In this document: positions 25,501 through 33,900 of the stretch, in pieces | How positions within the stretch are numbered: position 1 is the first letter of the stretch | Layout of the letters: each line of letters starts with the position of its first letter | From: Alteromonas macleodii | GTDB lineage: Bacteria > Pseudomonadota > Gammaproteobacteria > Enterobacterales > Alteromonadaceae | NCBI RefSeq assembly: GCF_903772925.1 | Contig: NZ_LR812090.1 | Location: 2,748,333 to 2,812,332 of the forward strand | Length of the DNA: 64,000 bases | Direction: 5' to 3' | Made by a program: the position numbers and the translations under genes | Notes under the pieces: generated by a model | Database searches by the model: none | Seen by the model: the letters and a program-made list of their open reading frames with translations, nothing else | What the model was told of the DNA's origin: nothing

Positions 25501-27498
25501 ATGCAAGCCAGTCACATCACAAACACACGCCTAACTACGCCAAATACGGTTTTAATGGTACGCCCCTGTCACTTTCGCCCAAACAAGCAAACAGCCAAAG
25601 ACAATAGCTTTCAAAAGCCCTTTGTATTGAAGCGAGAAAATATAGAGGAAATATCAAAGAATGCGTGCATAGAATTTGATGAGATGGTTCGCACTTTACG
25701 CATAAACCATATAACAGTTGAAGTATTTGAAACTGAAGACGAAAAAACACCTGATTCCGTGTTTCCGAACAATTGGTTAAGTACACATCCCAATGGTTTG
25801 CTTGTCACCTACCCTATGTACTGCGAAAACCGCAGAAATGAAAGGCGAGGTGACATAGTCCGCTATCTGCAAAAACACTATGCCGTAGCGCAAACAACGG
25901 ATTTGTCTTATCTAGAAAAAGACAACATGATTGTGGAAGGAACAGGGGCCATGGTAATCGATCATGAAAGCAAGTTAGCCTATGTTTGCCTTTCTCAACG
26001 ATCCAACAAAAAAGCTGTAACAGCGGCGTGCAAATTAATTGGTTTAACACCTGTATTTTTTAGCGCCTTTGACTCCAACGGTACAGCCGTTTATCACACT
26101 AATGTGATGATGAGTGTGGGTAGCGACTTTGCCATTGTTGCGACTAGCATGATTAAAGACTGCGACAGGCCTTTGGTGCTATCAACACTTAAGGAATCGG
26201 GTAAAACTGTAATAGAAATTAACGAAGCGCAAGTAAATGCATTTGCTGGAAACTGCCTTGAGCTATTGAATAACAGCGGAAAACGTTTGTTACTCTTATC
26301 ACAAACCGCTTTTAATTCATTAGATGAAACGCAGCGAGCTTTGCTGCCCACCGATCTTACTTTGCTTCCTATCGCTGTTCCCACTATTGAAATGGGAGGT
26401 GGTTCCGTACGCTGTATGGTGGCTGGTATTCACCTTCAACGCAAGGTGGTTGATAGCAAAGTAAACGAGACAAGTAGACCAAGCCCACAGACACGAATTA
26501 GGTTGGTAAAAGAAGGTGATTTGGAGGGCTTACTTGCACTAGCACAAGCTGCTTCACCGGGCATGACCACATTCCCACCCGACAGATTAACACTTAACTC
26601 CAAGCTAAAACGCTCAATAATCGAAGAGCAAAAACTGTATAAAAAAGAACGGCCTGATTATTTGTTATTCGTTTTGGAGGAGCTTCATTCCGGTGAGCTA
26701 GTTGGTACATCTGCCATTTTTGGTGAGTTGGGAAAAGATGATAGTTTCTATAGTTATAAACGAGAAAAAGTAACACAGCGCAATAACGCGCTTGGTGTAC
26801 AATACACCCACGATGTGCTGCACCTTAGTCATCATTTTGAAGGCTATGCAGAGGTGGCTTCGCTTTTTCTTCTCCCCCAATACCGAAAAGACTTTAACGG
26901 CAAACTACTGACTAAAGTACGGTATCTATTCATGGGCTTGCATCAAAGTGTTTTTCCCAAAAACGTAATGGCCGATTTGCGAGGGTATGTTGACGAGGAA
27001 GGCCGCTCCCCTTTTTGGAACGCTTTAGGTAACCATTTCTTTCCAATGACTTATGCCGAGGCAGATTTATACGGCGCCGTTAACGGCAACCAATTTATTG
27101 CTGATTTAATGCCTAAGCTTCCCTTGTACGTGAACATGCTACCTGACGATGCTCAACACGCCATTGGAAAGCCTCACAATGATGGACGACCTGCCATGGC
27201 ATTACTGGAAAAAGAAGGGTTTAAGTTTACCAACTACATCGACATTTTTGACGGTGCACCAAGTATGGAAGCCGAAGTAGCAGCGCTTAAGACTGTTCAA
27301 ACGACGAAACAAATCAAGGTAGAAATCGCTCATAGTGTTACAAAAGGCAGGTTGATGCTTGTGGCAACCCGAAACCAACCGTTTTATGCCATGATGGCCG
27401 AAGTGAATGAGCAAGGCGAAATTGCTGTTATCTCTCAAAGAACTGCACAAGCGCTAAACCTAAGCTCCGGAAATACAATTTTACTTTCTGAGGTTTAA
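25501..27498 (+). CDS. Fusion of CtlX-like amidinotransferase-fold hydrolase with arginine N-succinyltransferase AstA
   Basis: A 665-residue two-domain enzyme from ATG 25501 (AGGA upstream; the frame extends 35 codons further up but reads as untranslated leader). Residues 1-315 match the CtlX/citrulline-utilisation hydrolase branch of the guanidine-modifying superfamily: FPNNWLSTH near 88, YPM.CENRR, the catalytic histidine H199 (AVYHTNVMM) and cysteine C305 (GGGSVRCMVAG). Residues ~332-665 are a complete AstA: succinyl-CoA:arginine N-succinyltransferase landmarks MADLRGYVDEEGRSPFW, LMPKLPLY and EGFKFTNYIDIFDG. AstA begins the AST arginine-catabolic route; astB, astC, astD and astE are not in the window. 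The first domain could hydrolyse arginine, citrulline or succinylarginine; which is open. Divergent Lrp/AsnC regulator. Confidence 0.88.
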   Translation: MQASHITNTRLTTPNTVLMVRPCHFRPNKQTAKDNSFQKPFVLKRENIEEISKNACIEFDEMVRTLRINHITVEVFETEDEKTPDSVFPNNWLSTHPNGLLVTYPMYCENRRNERRGDIVRYLQKHYAVAQTTDLSYLEKDNMIVEGTGAMVIDHESKLAYVCLSQRSNKKAVTAACKLIGLTPVFFSAFDSNGTAVYHTNVMMSVGSDFAIVATSMIKDCDRPLVLSTLKESGKTVIEINEAQVNAFAGNCLELLNNSGKRLLLLSQTAFNSLDETQRALLPTDLTLLPIAVPTIEMGGGSVRCMVAGIHLQRKVVDSKVNETSRPSPQTRIRLVKEGDLEGLLALAQAASPGMTTFPPDRLTLNSKLKRSIIEEQKLYKKERPDYLLFVLEELHSGELVGTSAIFGELGKDDSFYSYKREKVTQRNNALGVQYTHDVLHLSHHFEGYAEVASLFLLPQYRKDFNGKLLTKVRYLFMGLHQSVFPKNVMADLRGYVDEEGRSPFWNALGNHFFPMTYAEADLYGAVNGNQFIADLMPKLPLYVNMLPDDAQHAIGKPHNDGRPAMALLEKEGFKFTNYIDIFDGAPSMEAEVAALKTVQTTKQIKVEIAHSVTKGRLMLVATRNQPFYAMMAEVNEQGEIAVISQRTAQALNLSSGNTILLSEV

Positions 27499-27555
27499 GC
27501 CTAATACGGTATCCCAATCATAGAAGCTATTAAACGTTTCTCTTTACCAAATAAA

Positions 27556-27584
27556 AAAGCCCGCAAAATTGCGGGCTTTCTTTC
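27556..27584. terminator. Bidirectional terminator between the fusion gene and cysS
   Basis: AAAGCCCGCAA pairs with TTGCGGGCTTT over two loop bases; T-rich on the right and A-rich on the left, so it can serve both converging genes. Confidence 0.8.
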
Positions 27585-27607
27585 TGTCAAAAAGTACAGG
27601 CTACTAA

Positions 27608-28990
27608 TTAGGCTTTACGCCACGTCGTGCCGCTTGGGCCGTCTTCTAACACTACGCCTTTCGCGTTTAATGCATCACGCGCTGCATCTGCAGCTGCCCA
27701 GTCTTTAGCTGCACGAGCATCATTACGCTGTTTTATTAACGCTTCAATTTCAGCGGCTTCGTCATCGTTACCTTCACCACCTTTAAGGTAAGTATCTGGG
27801 TCGCTTTGAAGCATTCCCAAAATAGCGCCTAACCGTTTAAGAACAGCAGCCAGTTTACCTGCTTCTTCAGCATTGTCTTTTTGGCGGTTAAGCTCACGTG
27901 CTACATCGAACAATATAGAAAACGCTTCAGGTACGTTTAGGTCATCATTCATAGCTGCTTCGAAACGCGCTAAATAGCCGCCGTAACTAAGGTCTGTACT
28001 CTCGTCTACCACAACGCCACGCAGCGCAGTATATAAACGCTCTAGGGCTGCCTTCGCTTGAGTTATGTTGTCTTGAGAGTAACTTAACTGGCTACGATAA
28101 TGCGCCGACATCAAGAAGAAACGCAAGGTTTCTGAGTCGTGCTCTTTAAGCACATCGCGCAAGGTAAAGAAATTGCCTAACGACTTAGACATCTTTTCAT
28201 CATTAACTTGAACCATACCCGCGTGCATCCACACGTTTACGTATGGCGTATCGTATGCGCAGCACGACTGAGCTACTTCGTTTTCATGGTGCGGGAAGGT
28301 TAAATCTGAACCACCGCCATGAATATCAAAGTGTGCGCCAAGGTGCTTGTGGTTCATAGCAGAACACTCAATGTGCCAGCCCGGACGACCTTCGCCCCAT
28401 GGTGACTGCCACGCAGGCTCTCCCGGCTTGGTAGTTTTCCACAATACAAAATCTAGCGGGTCGTCTTTACCTGCCGCCACTTCAACACGGGCACCTGCTT
28501 TAAGCTGCTCTAGGTCTTGCTTACTCAGCTTGCCATAATCTTCATACTTGCTTACGTCGAATAGTACATCGCCGCTTTTAGCTTGATAAGCATAGCCTTT
28601 ATCCATAAGACGTTGAATAATTTCAATGATCTCATCCATATGGCCACTTACTGTTGGCTCAACGTCTGGTTCTAGTAAGTTAATCGCCGCAAAATCTTCG
28701 TGCATCATAGCGATAGTACGTGCAGTTAGTGCCTCAAAGCTTTCGCCATTTTCATTGGCGCGAGCGATAATCTTATCGTCGATATCCGTGATATTACGCA
28801 CGTACTTCACGTCTAAACCAAGGTGACGCAAGTAGCGTACTAAAACATCGAAACTTAGGTAGGTACGGGCGTGACCCATGTGACTTAGGTCATAAACAGT
28901 AATACCACACACATACAAACCCACTTTCCCTTCTTGAAGCGGAACAAACTTCGCTTTTTCACGGGTTCGGGTATTGTAAAGATGTAGCAT
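27608..28990 (-). CDS. cysS: Cysteinyl-tRNA synthetase
   Basis: A 460-residue class I synthetase, the same size as the E. coli enzyme (461). Zinc/substrate site C28 in [13 protein letters not shown]-type motif [14 protein letters not shown] and HHENE zinc ligands, and the KMSKSLGNF loop are all present. Start ATG behind AGGAAA. It charges tRNA-Cys. Divergent from ppiB, an arrangement also found in E. coli. Confidence 0.98.
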   Translation of the reverse strand: MLHLYNTRTREKAKFVPLQEGKVGLYVCGITVYDLSHMGHARTYLSFDVLVRYLRHLGLDVKYVRNITDIDDKIIARANENGESFEALTARTIAMMHEDFAAINLLEPDVEPTVSGHMDEIIEIIQRLMDKGYAYQAKSGDVLFDVSKYEDYGKLSKQDLEQLKAGARVEVAAGKDDPLDFVLWKTTKPGEPAWQSPWGEGRPGWHIECSAMNHKHLGAHFDIHGGGSDLTFPHHENEVAQSCCAYDTPYVNVWMHAGMVQVNDEKMSKSLGNFFTLRDVLKEHDSETLRFFLMSAHYRSQLSYSQDNITQAKAALERLYTALRGVVVDESTDLSYGGYLARFEAAMNDDLNVPEAFSILFDVARELNRQKDNAEEAGKLAAVLKRLGAILGMLQSDPDTYLKGGEGNDDEAAEIEALIKQRNDARAAKDWAAADAARDALNAKGVVLEDGPSGTTWRKA

Positions 28991-29120
28991 GTCTATATTT
29001 CCTATTTGTCATAATTTTGGGGCGCAAAGTTTAGCACTGTCACGATTTAAATGGTACAAGCCTTTTGCAGCGATATTGCTGTTATTTGCCATACGCGTCT
29101 CTTTGAGCTGAGCACCCGTT

Positions 29121-29162
29121 TGCGCTATCGACTCGTTTTGCGCTATCGACTCGTTTTGCGCT
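29121..29162. repeat. 18-bp tandem repeat, 2.3 copies
   Basis: TGCGCTATCGACTCGTTT occurs at 29121-29138 and 29139-29156 and continues as TGCGCT to 29162, in the cysS-ppiB divergent region about 50 bp before the ppiB start. It may overlap the ppiB promoter and could vary in copy number. Confidence 0.85.
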
Positions 29163-29209
29163 AAAATGCCCCCACTTTACATGTACGCTAACACACAGGA
29201 CAAACCACA

Positions 29210-29701
29210 ATGGTTACGTTAAAAACAAATTTCGGTGACATCACCCTAGAGCTTTTTGAAGATAAAGCACCTAAAACAGTAGCTAACTTCCTTTCTTACG
29301 TAGAAGACGGCTTTTTCGACAACACTATCTTTCACCGTGTAATTAACAACTTTATGGTCCAAGGTGGCGGTTTTACGCCTGACATGGAACAGAAAGATAC
29401 TAAAGAGCCTATCGAAAACGAAGCAGACAACGGTGTTGCAAATGAAGTAGGTACCATCGCGATGGCGCGTACTCAAGACCCACACTCAGCTACTGCACAG
29501 TTTTTCATTAACGTGAACAACAACGACTTCCTTAACCACACTAGTAAGTCTGTAAACGGTTGGGGTTACTGTGCTTTCGGTAAAGTGGTTGAAGGTATGG
29601 ACGTGGTAGAGAAGATCAAAGCGGTTAAAACCGGTAACAATGGCTACCACCAGGATGTACCTGTTGAGCCAGTGATCATTGAAAAAGCAGTTGTAGCCTA
29701 A
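29210..29701 (+). CDS. ppiB: Peptidyl-prolyl cis-trans isomerase B (cytosolic cyclophilin)
   Basis: A 163-residue cyclophilin without signal peptide, so cytosolic (PpiB rather than PpiA). Active-site landmarks [13 protein letters not shown] (catalytic Arg in FHR), the [17 protein letters not shown] core and the [13 protein letters not shown] segment are intact. It speeds proline isomerisation in folding. AGGACA lies upstream of ATG 29210; a terminator follows at 29784. Confidence 0.97.
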   Translation: MVTLKTNFGDITLELFEDKAPKTVANFLSYVEDGFFDNTIFHRVINNFMVQGGGFTPDMEQKDTKEPIENEADNGVANEVGTIAMARTQDPHSATAQFFINVNNNDFLNHTSKSVNGWGYCAFGKVVEGMDVVEKIKAVKTGNNGYHQDVPVEPVIIEKAVVA

Positions 29702-29783
29702 GTAACTGCTTAGATAACAGTCAAATACCTAACTGAATGTTGGCTTGGCTGGCATGCTGTTCAAAACAAGCCTTTAGTTATAT

Positions 29784-29814
29784 AAAAGCCGCGTGATCGT
29801 TAACGCGGCTTTTT
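29784..29814 (+). terminator. ppiB terminator
   Basis: AAAAGCCGCGT pairs with ACGCGGCTTTT, followed by T residues. It ends about 20 bp before the lpxH start. Confidence 0.85.
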
Positions 29815-29835
29815 AAACCACACTTAAGAAGATTT

Positions 29836-30564
29836 ATGTCGTTCACCTACTTCATTGCTGATTTACACCTAAGTGCAGACCGTCCAGATATAACAGAGTG
29901 TTTAATGCGCTTTTTAAAAGAAGACGCGATTAACGCCGACGCACTATATGTTCTTGGTGACTTATTTGAAGTGTGGATTGGCGACGACAATGTTACCCCG
30001 TTTAATACTGCTATAGCGACAGCCTTTAAAGAGGTAAGTCAGCACTGCCCGATTTACTTTATACACGGCAATCGCGATTTCGCGATACGAGAAAAGTGGC
30101 TATCAAAAGGAGGCATGACCCTGTTAAACGAACAAGAGGTCATAGACTTGTACGGCACGCCTACCCTGCTGACCCACGGTGACGAGTTATGTACTCGTGA
30201 TGTTGCCTATCAGAAGTTTCGCAAGAAATCTCGTGGTTGGTGGTGGCCTCGTTTAATGCTTGCCCTTCCTTTATGGTATCGCCAACGCGTAGCCGATAAT
30301 GGCCGTAAGGAAAGTAAGGCTAAGCAACAAAACCTTAAACCAGATATCATGGATGTTACACCTGAAGAGGTGGTGAAAGTGATGGAAAAGTGGGGTGTGC
30401 AGCGCATGATCCACGGCCATACACACAGGCCAAACATTCACAGCCTTGAAGCTAATGGCAAACCTGCCACGCGAATTGTACTGGGTGATTGGTACGATCA
30501 AGGTAGCGTTTTAAAGGTTACAGGAAACGACGTGATGCTGCAGCAACATAACTTTAGTAAATAG
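29836..30564 (+). CDS. lpxH: UDP-2,3-diacylglucosamine diphosphatase
   Basis: A 242-residue calcineurin-type metallophosphoesterase, the usual LpxH length. Metal-binding motifs in order: DLHL (near residue 9), GDLFEVWIGDD, GNRDF, THGDELC and the C-terminal HGHTHRP. It hydrolyses UDP-2,3-diacylglucosamine to lipid X and UMP in lipid A synthesis at the inner membrane. The position behind ppiB is the E. coli order (cysS < > ppiB-lpxH). Confidence 0.97.
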   Translation: MSFTYFIADLHLSADRPDITECLMRFLKEDAINADALYVLGDLFEVWIGDDNVTPFNTAIATAFKEVSQHCPIYFIHGNRDFAIREKWLSKGGMTLLNEQEVIDLYGTPTLLTHGDELCTRDVAYQKFRKKSRGWWWPRLMLALPLWYRQRVADNGRKESKAKQQNLKPDIMDVTPEEVVKVMEKWGVQRMIHGHTHRPNIHSLEANGKPATRIVLGDWYDQGSVLKVTGNDVMLQQHNFSK

Positions 30565-30739
30565 CAGTCTTTCGAACGAATCAACGCTTCCTCTTTTTTC
30601 AGGCCATCTCGACAATACTAGCGTTTTGCCGATCATCATTTCTTACAAACTAGTCCAAAGTACATGCGTTACGCGCTGGCTTAATTTTTGTTCTGTGGTA
30701 TAAAGAATAAAAGCAAGTTAGTCATCATGGACGGTGTAA

Positions 30740-31354
30740 ATGACAGATGTTCTTCTTTCCCCTGCAAATTTCTGGTTTAGCATTGCGCTTATAGCCGTAT
30801 TCTTTGTTTTTATATTAGAACTTATAAGTACTATTTTCGGTGCGAGCTTTTTGGGGCTTGGCGACGACTTTGCTGAAGTCGATGGCGAAGGCTTTTTAAG
30901 TACATCGCTAGCTAACTGGTTAAATATCAATAAAGTCCCTTTCCTCATATACCTAATTGTATTGCTTACTTTATTTGGGCTTGCAGGCCTAATGCTAAAC
31001 GGCTTAACAGCCAGCATATTTAAAATTACTTTGCCTGCTGCTATCTCTGTTCCTCTCGCCTTCGGTGTTGGGCTGTTTGTTGCAGCCAAAACCGTAAAAA
31101 TTATCGCCAGTGTATTACCAAGCGTTGAGTCTAGTGCGGTCAATAGCGAAGATTTTATCGGGTCCGTGGCGGAAATCACCATTGGTAAAGCAAGCCGTGG
31201 TAATCCTGCAGAAGCGAAATTTACTGACCATTATTCTCAGCCTCATTTTGTGTTAGTTGAACCATTCGAAGATGAAGAATTGTTCGCACAGGGAGAGCGC
31301 GTCATTTTAGTTCAGAAAAAACAACACAGCTGGTTAGCCACCCGCTATCTATAA
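30740..31354 (+). CDS. yqiJ: YqiJ-like membrane protein with OB-fold domain
   Basis: A 204-residue protein with three or four N-terminal membrane segments (10-30, 62-85, 95-120) and a C-terminal OB/NfeD-like beta domain (~135-204, VGSVAEITIGKASRGNPAEAKF split, then GERVILVQKKQHSWLATRYL at the end). It lies 18 bp upstream of a flotillin gene, the standard YqiJ-YqiK pairing, and NfeD-like domains typically work with SPFH proteins in membrane microdomains. Confidence 0.85.
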   Translation: MTDVLLSPANFWFSIALIAVFFVFILELISTIFGASFLGLGDDFAEVDGEGFLSTSLANWLNINKVPFLIYLIVLLTLFGLAGLMLNGLTASIFKITLPAAISVPLAFGVGLFVAAKTVKIIASVLPSVESSAVNSEDFIGSVAEITIGKASRGNPAEAKFTDHYSQPHFVLVEPFEDEELFAQGERVILVQKKQHSWLATRYL

Positions 31355-31372
31355 CCTAAAAGAGATAAAAGT

Positions 31373-33142
31373 ATGGATACAATTCAACCATCTAACTTGC
31401 CGTCAATACTCTTTATTGCCGGTGCTATCGTTGTAGGGCTTATTGTTATAGGCCTTATATTTGCCAAACTTTATACCCGTGCGACCAAAGAAACTGCGTT
31501 CGTAAGAACCGGTCTAGGCGGTGAAAAAGTGATAAAAGACGGTGGCGCTTTGGTTCTACCTGTTGTTCACGAAATTATTCCGGTGAACATGAATACCCTT
31601 CGTATAGAAGTAGAGAAAATACAAAAAGACGCGTTAATCACTAAAGATCGTATGCGTGTGGATGTAAAAGCCGACTTCTATTTGCGTGTAGCACCGAATG
31701 CCAACGGCATTTCAATGGCTGCGCAAACGCTCGGTACTCGCACCACCCGCGCTGAAGAAGTCAAAAAATTAATGGAGTCGAAGTTTGTTGACGTATTACG
31801 TGCCGTAGCTGCTGAAATGAGCATGACGGAAATGCACGAGCAGCGCGCTGATTTTGTACAAAAAGTTCAGCAGAGTGTTGCTAACGACCTTGAGAAGAAC
31901 GGTTTAGAACTTGAATCGGTAAGTTTAACTGGCTTCGATCAGACAGACCTTCAGTTCTTTAATGAAAACAATGCATTCGATGCTGAAGGCCGCGCTCGAT
32001 TGACCAAAATCATTGAAGAAAAGCGCAAAGAAACGAACGACATACAGCAAGAAAACCGTATTTTCATTGAGCAGCGTAACCTAGCTGCCGAGAAACAATC
32101 GTTGGACGTAAAACGCGATGAGGAAGAAGCCCGCCTGGCGCAAGAACAAGTACTTGCTTTTAAGCGCCAAGAGCAAAAAGCTGAAATTGCTAAACAGCGT
32201 GAAATGAAAGAACGTGAAGAGCGCGAAGCAGAAATTGCTAAAAACCGTGCTATCGAAGCGGCAGAAATTGAGAAATCTCGTGAAATAGAAACTCAGGAAA
32301 TCGCCAAGCGCCAGGCGCTAGAACAAGCGCGCATTCGCCAGCAACAAGAAGTTGAAGTTTCAGAGCAAGTGAAGCAAATTGCTGTTGCTACCAAGTCGGA
32401 AGAAGAGTCTGCTGCACGCGCTAAAGCTGCCGAAGCTGAAAAGCAAAAGGTGGAAAAAGAAGAAGCAGTACTTACCGCTAAATCGGTAGCAGAAGCTGAG
32501 CGTAAGAAGCAAATTGAAGTTATCGATGCTCGCAAAGAGGCGGAGCGTGAAGCTGTAGGTATAACTGTTGAAGCACAAGCTAAGAAAGAAGCGGCTGAAA
32601 ACTCTGCTGCCGCAATTCTTACAGAAGCCAAAGCTGCAGCTGATGCTAAAATGCTGCAAGCCGACGCGGACGAGAAAGTGCTTGCCGTTGAAGCGCAAGG
32701 TAAACAAGCGCTTTACGAAGCTGAGAATACGCTCAAGACCGAACAAATTGAGCTACAAAAAGCCCTTGCGATGCTTAAGGTATTACCTGAACTTGTTGAG
32801 CAAGCGGTTAAGCCTCTTGAAAACATTGAAGGTATTAAAATTTTACAAGGCTACGGCCAAGGTAGCGGTGCAAAAGGTGAGCATACCATTGCAACCTCGG
32901 GCAACGGTTTGGCTGAGCAAGTAACACAGGCAGCGCTAAATTACCGTGCTAACGCCCCACTGGTAGACTCTATGCTGCGTGAAGTAGGTTTAGTCGATGC
33001 CGACAATGGCTCTTTAGCAGACTTGGTTACCGGCAACAGCGATATTTTGGCAAAAGCAGGCGCAGTCAAGCCCAAGCCGGTTGTAGCTGCACCAGAAAAC
33101 CTAAATGGCCATACAGCGCAGGACAGCCAACCTATTGAATAA
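31373..33142 (+). CDS. yqiK: Flotillin-family SPFH protein (YqiK)
   Basis: A 589-residue protein with an N-terminal membrane helix (SILFIAGAIVVGLIVIGLIF), an SPFH/band-7 domain (~35-210), a long coiled-coil region (~215-470) rich in A, E and K with repeated EIAKxR(A/E)-type segments, and a flotillin C-terminal region with a conserved GQGSG-like stretch. It should oligomerise at the inner membrane with the preceding NfeD-like protein in one operon. Start ATG has AGAGA upstream; a strong terminator follows at 33177. Confidence 0.92.
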   Translation: MDTIQPSNLPSILFIAGAIVVGLIVIGLIFAKLYTRATKETAFVRTGLGGEKVIKDGGALVLPVVHEIIPVNMNTLRIEVEKIQKDALITKDRMRVDVKADFYLRVAPNANGISMAAQTLGTRTTRAEEVKKLMESKFVDVLRAVAAEMSMTEMHEQRADFVQKVQQSVANDLEKNGLELESVSLTGFDQTDLQFFNENNAFDAEGRARLTKIIEEKRKETNDIQQENRIFIEQRNLAAEKQSLDVKRDEEEARLAQEQVLAFKRQEQKAEIAKQREMKEREEREAEIAKNRAIEAAEIEKSREIETQEIAKRQALEQARIRQQQEVEVSEQVKQIAVATKSEEESAARAKAAEAEKQKVEKEEAVLTAKSVAEAERKKQIEVIDARKEAEREAVGITVEAQAKKEAAENSAAAILTEAKAAADAKMLQADADEKVLAVEAQGKQALYEAENTLKTEQIELQKALAMLKVLPELVEQAVKPLENIEGIKILQGYGQGSGAKGEHTIATSGNGLAEQVTQAALNYRANAPLVDSMLREVGLVDADNGSLADLVTGNSDILAKAGAVKPKPVVAAPENLNGHTAQDSQPIE

Positions 33143-33176
33143 CGCTCACTAGAAAAATAGTACACTATGATGAGCT

Positions 33177-33203
33177 AAGCCCTGTTATTTAACAGGGCTT
33201 TTT
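33177..33203 (+). terminator. Terminator of the yqiJK operon
   Basis: AAGCCCTGTT pairs with AACAGGGCTT over ATTT, followed by TTTG and a further TTTT. Confidence 0.85.
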
Positions 33204-33333
33204 GTTTTCGGGCGTTTTTGCGAGTAATATTATGTTTTGCAGCTTTAATTTCCAGCACTTAGATCGACGTTGAACATAAAGAATACTCTTAGTGCATAGG
33301 CATATTTGAATAAAGAAGGCAGACTAAATTGTT

Positions 33334-33513
33334 ATGAAGTCGCTACCTGAAGAGCCGGAAAAACCATTAAGAGACGATTGTTGCGGCGGTGGTTCGTGTT
33401 GCCCATGCATTTGGGACGTGTATTTTGAAAAACTTGATAAGTGGAAAGAAGCAAAGCGAGAATTCGACGAACTAAATAATAGTGAGTCATCAAACACCGG
33501 GGCACAGGAGTAA
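33334..33513 (+). CDS. Small oxidoreductase-like protein (PF09791 type)
   Basis: A 59-residue protein (ATG 33334, stop TAA at 33511). It has a cysteine-rich block DDCCGGGSCCPCIWDVYFE, the hallmark of the short oxidoreductase-like N-terminal family found in proteobacteria and mitochondria, and then a charged helix and an acidic tail. Five of the cysteines lie within ten residues and could bind metal. Function unknown. Confidence 0.8.
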   Translation: MKSLPEEPEKPLRDDCCGGGSCCPCIWDVYFEKLDKWKEAKREFDELNNSESSNTGAQE

Positions 33514-33900
33514 CGGTTCGTACTCGTTCTTGGGATTATCGTGTTCGCTATTACTATTACCTACTACTAGGGAGCCCTCAAACTCGCTACCTTGCTCTAA
33601 TATATGCGGGAATTATGCGTGAATAAAAACGCCGCATTGCAGTTTAAGCGTTCCATTTTTTAAACTTCTCATTTACAAATATTCCTTCTACTGCTATTTT
33701 AACTTAATCGATTAAGATTTTACTTTACCGCGTATTACAATCATATTGAGTTACACCACGGTAAAAGATTAAGAATTAAGCTAAGCCTTTTATACGGTCA
33801 ACTATAAGCCTGTCAGGCTGGTAGTGCTTAACCCGTAGGAATGTGTACTTGCGAACAAGAGCAGTACGAGCTAGCGCATGCTGAGTTTTGGAGAATTATC
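33514..33900. other. Long leader region of the sucrose-phosphorylase-type gene
   Basis: About 390 bases without a gene. It contains the LacI-type palindrome at 33713-33726 and must hold the promoter of the next gene. An in-frame ATG at 33841 gives 20 extra residues but lacks a ribosome site. Nothing else is recognised. Confidence 0.5.
33713..33726. promoter_or_regulatory. Candidate LacI-family operator
   Basis: Perfect 14-bp palindrome CTTAATCGATTAAG with the central CG typical of LacI/GalR-family operators, 188 bp upstream of the GH13 gene. No LacI-type regulator gene is in the window, so the regulator would act from elsewhere. Confidence 0.5.

Noticed and set aside
32293..32924. Additional frames within the flotillin gene
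   Set aside because: Alternative-frame shadows of the coiled-coil coding region without initiation signals.
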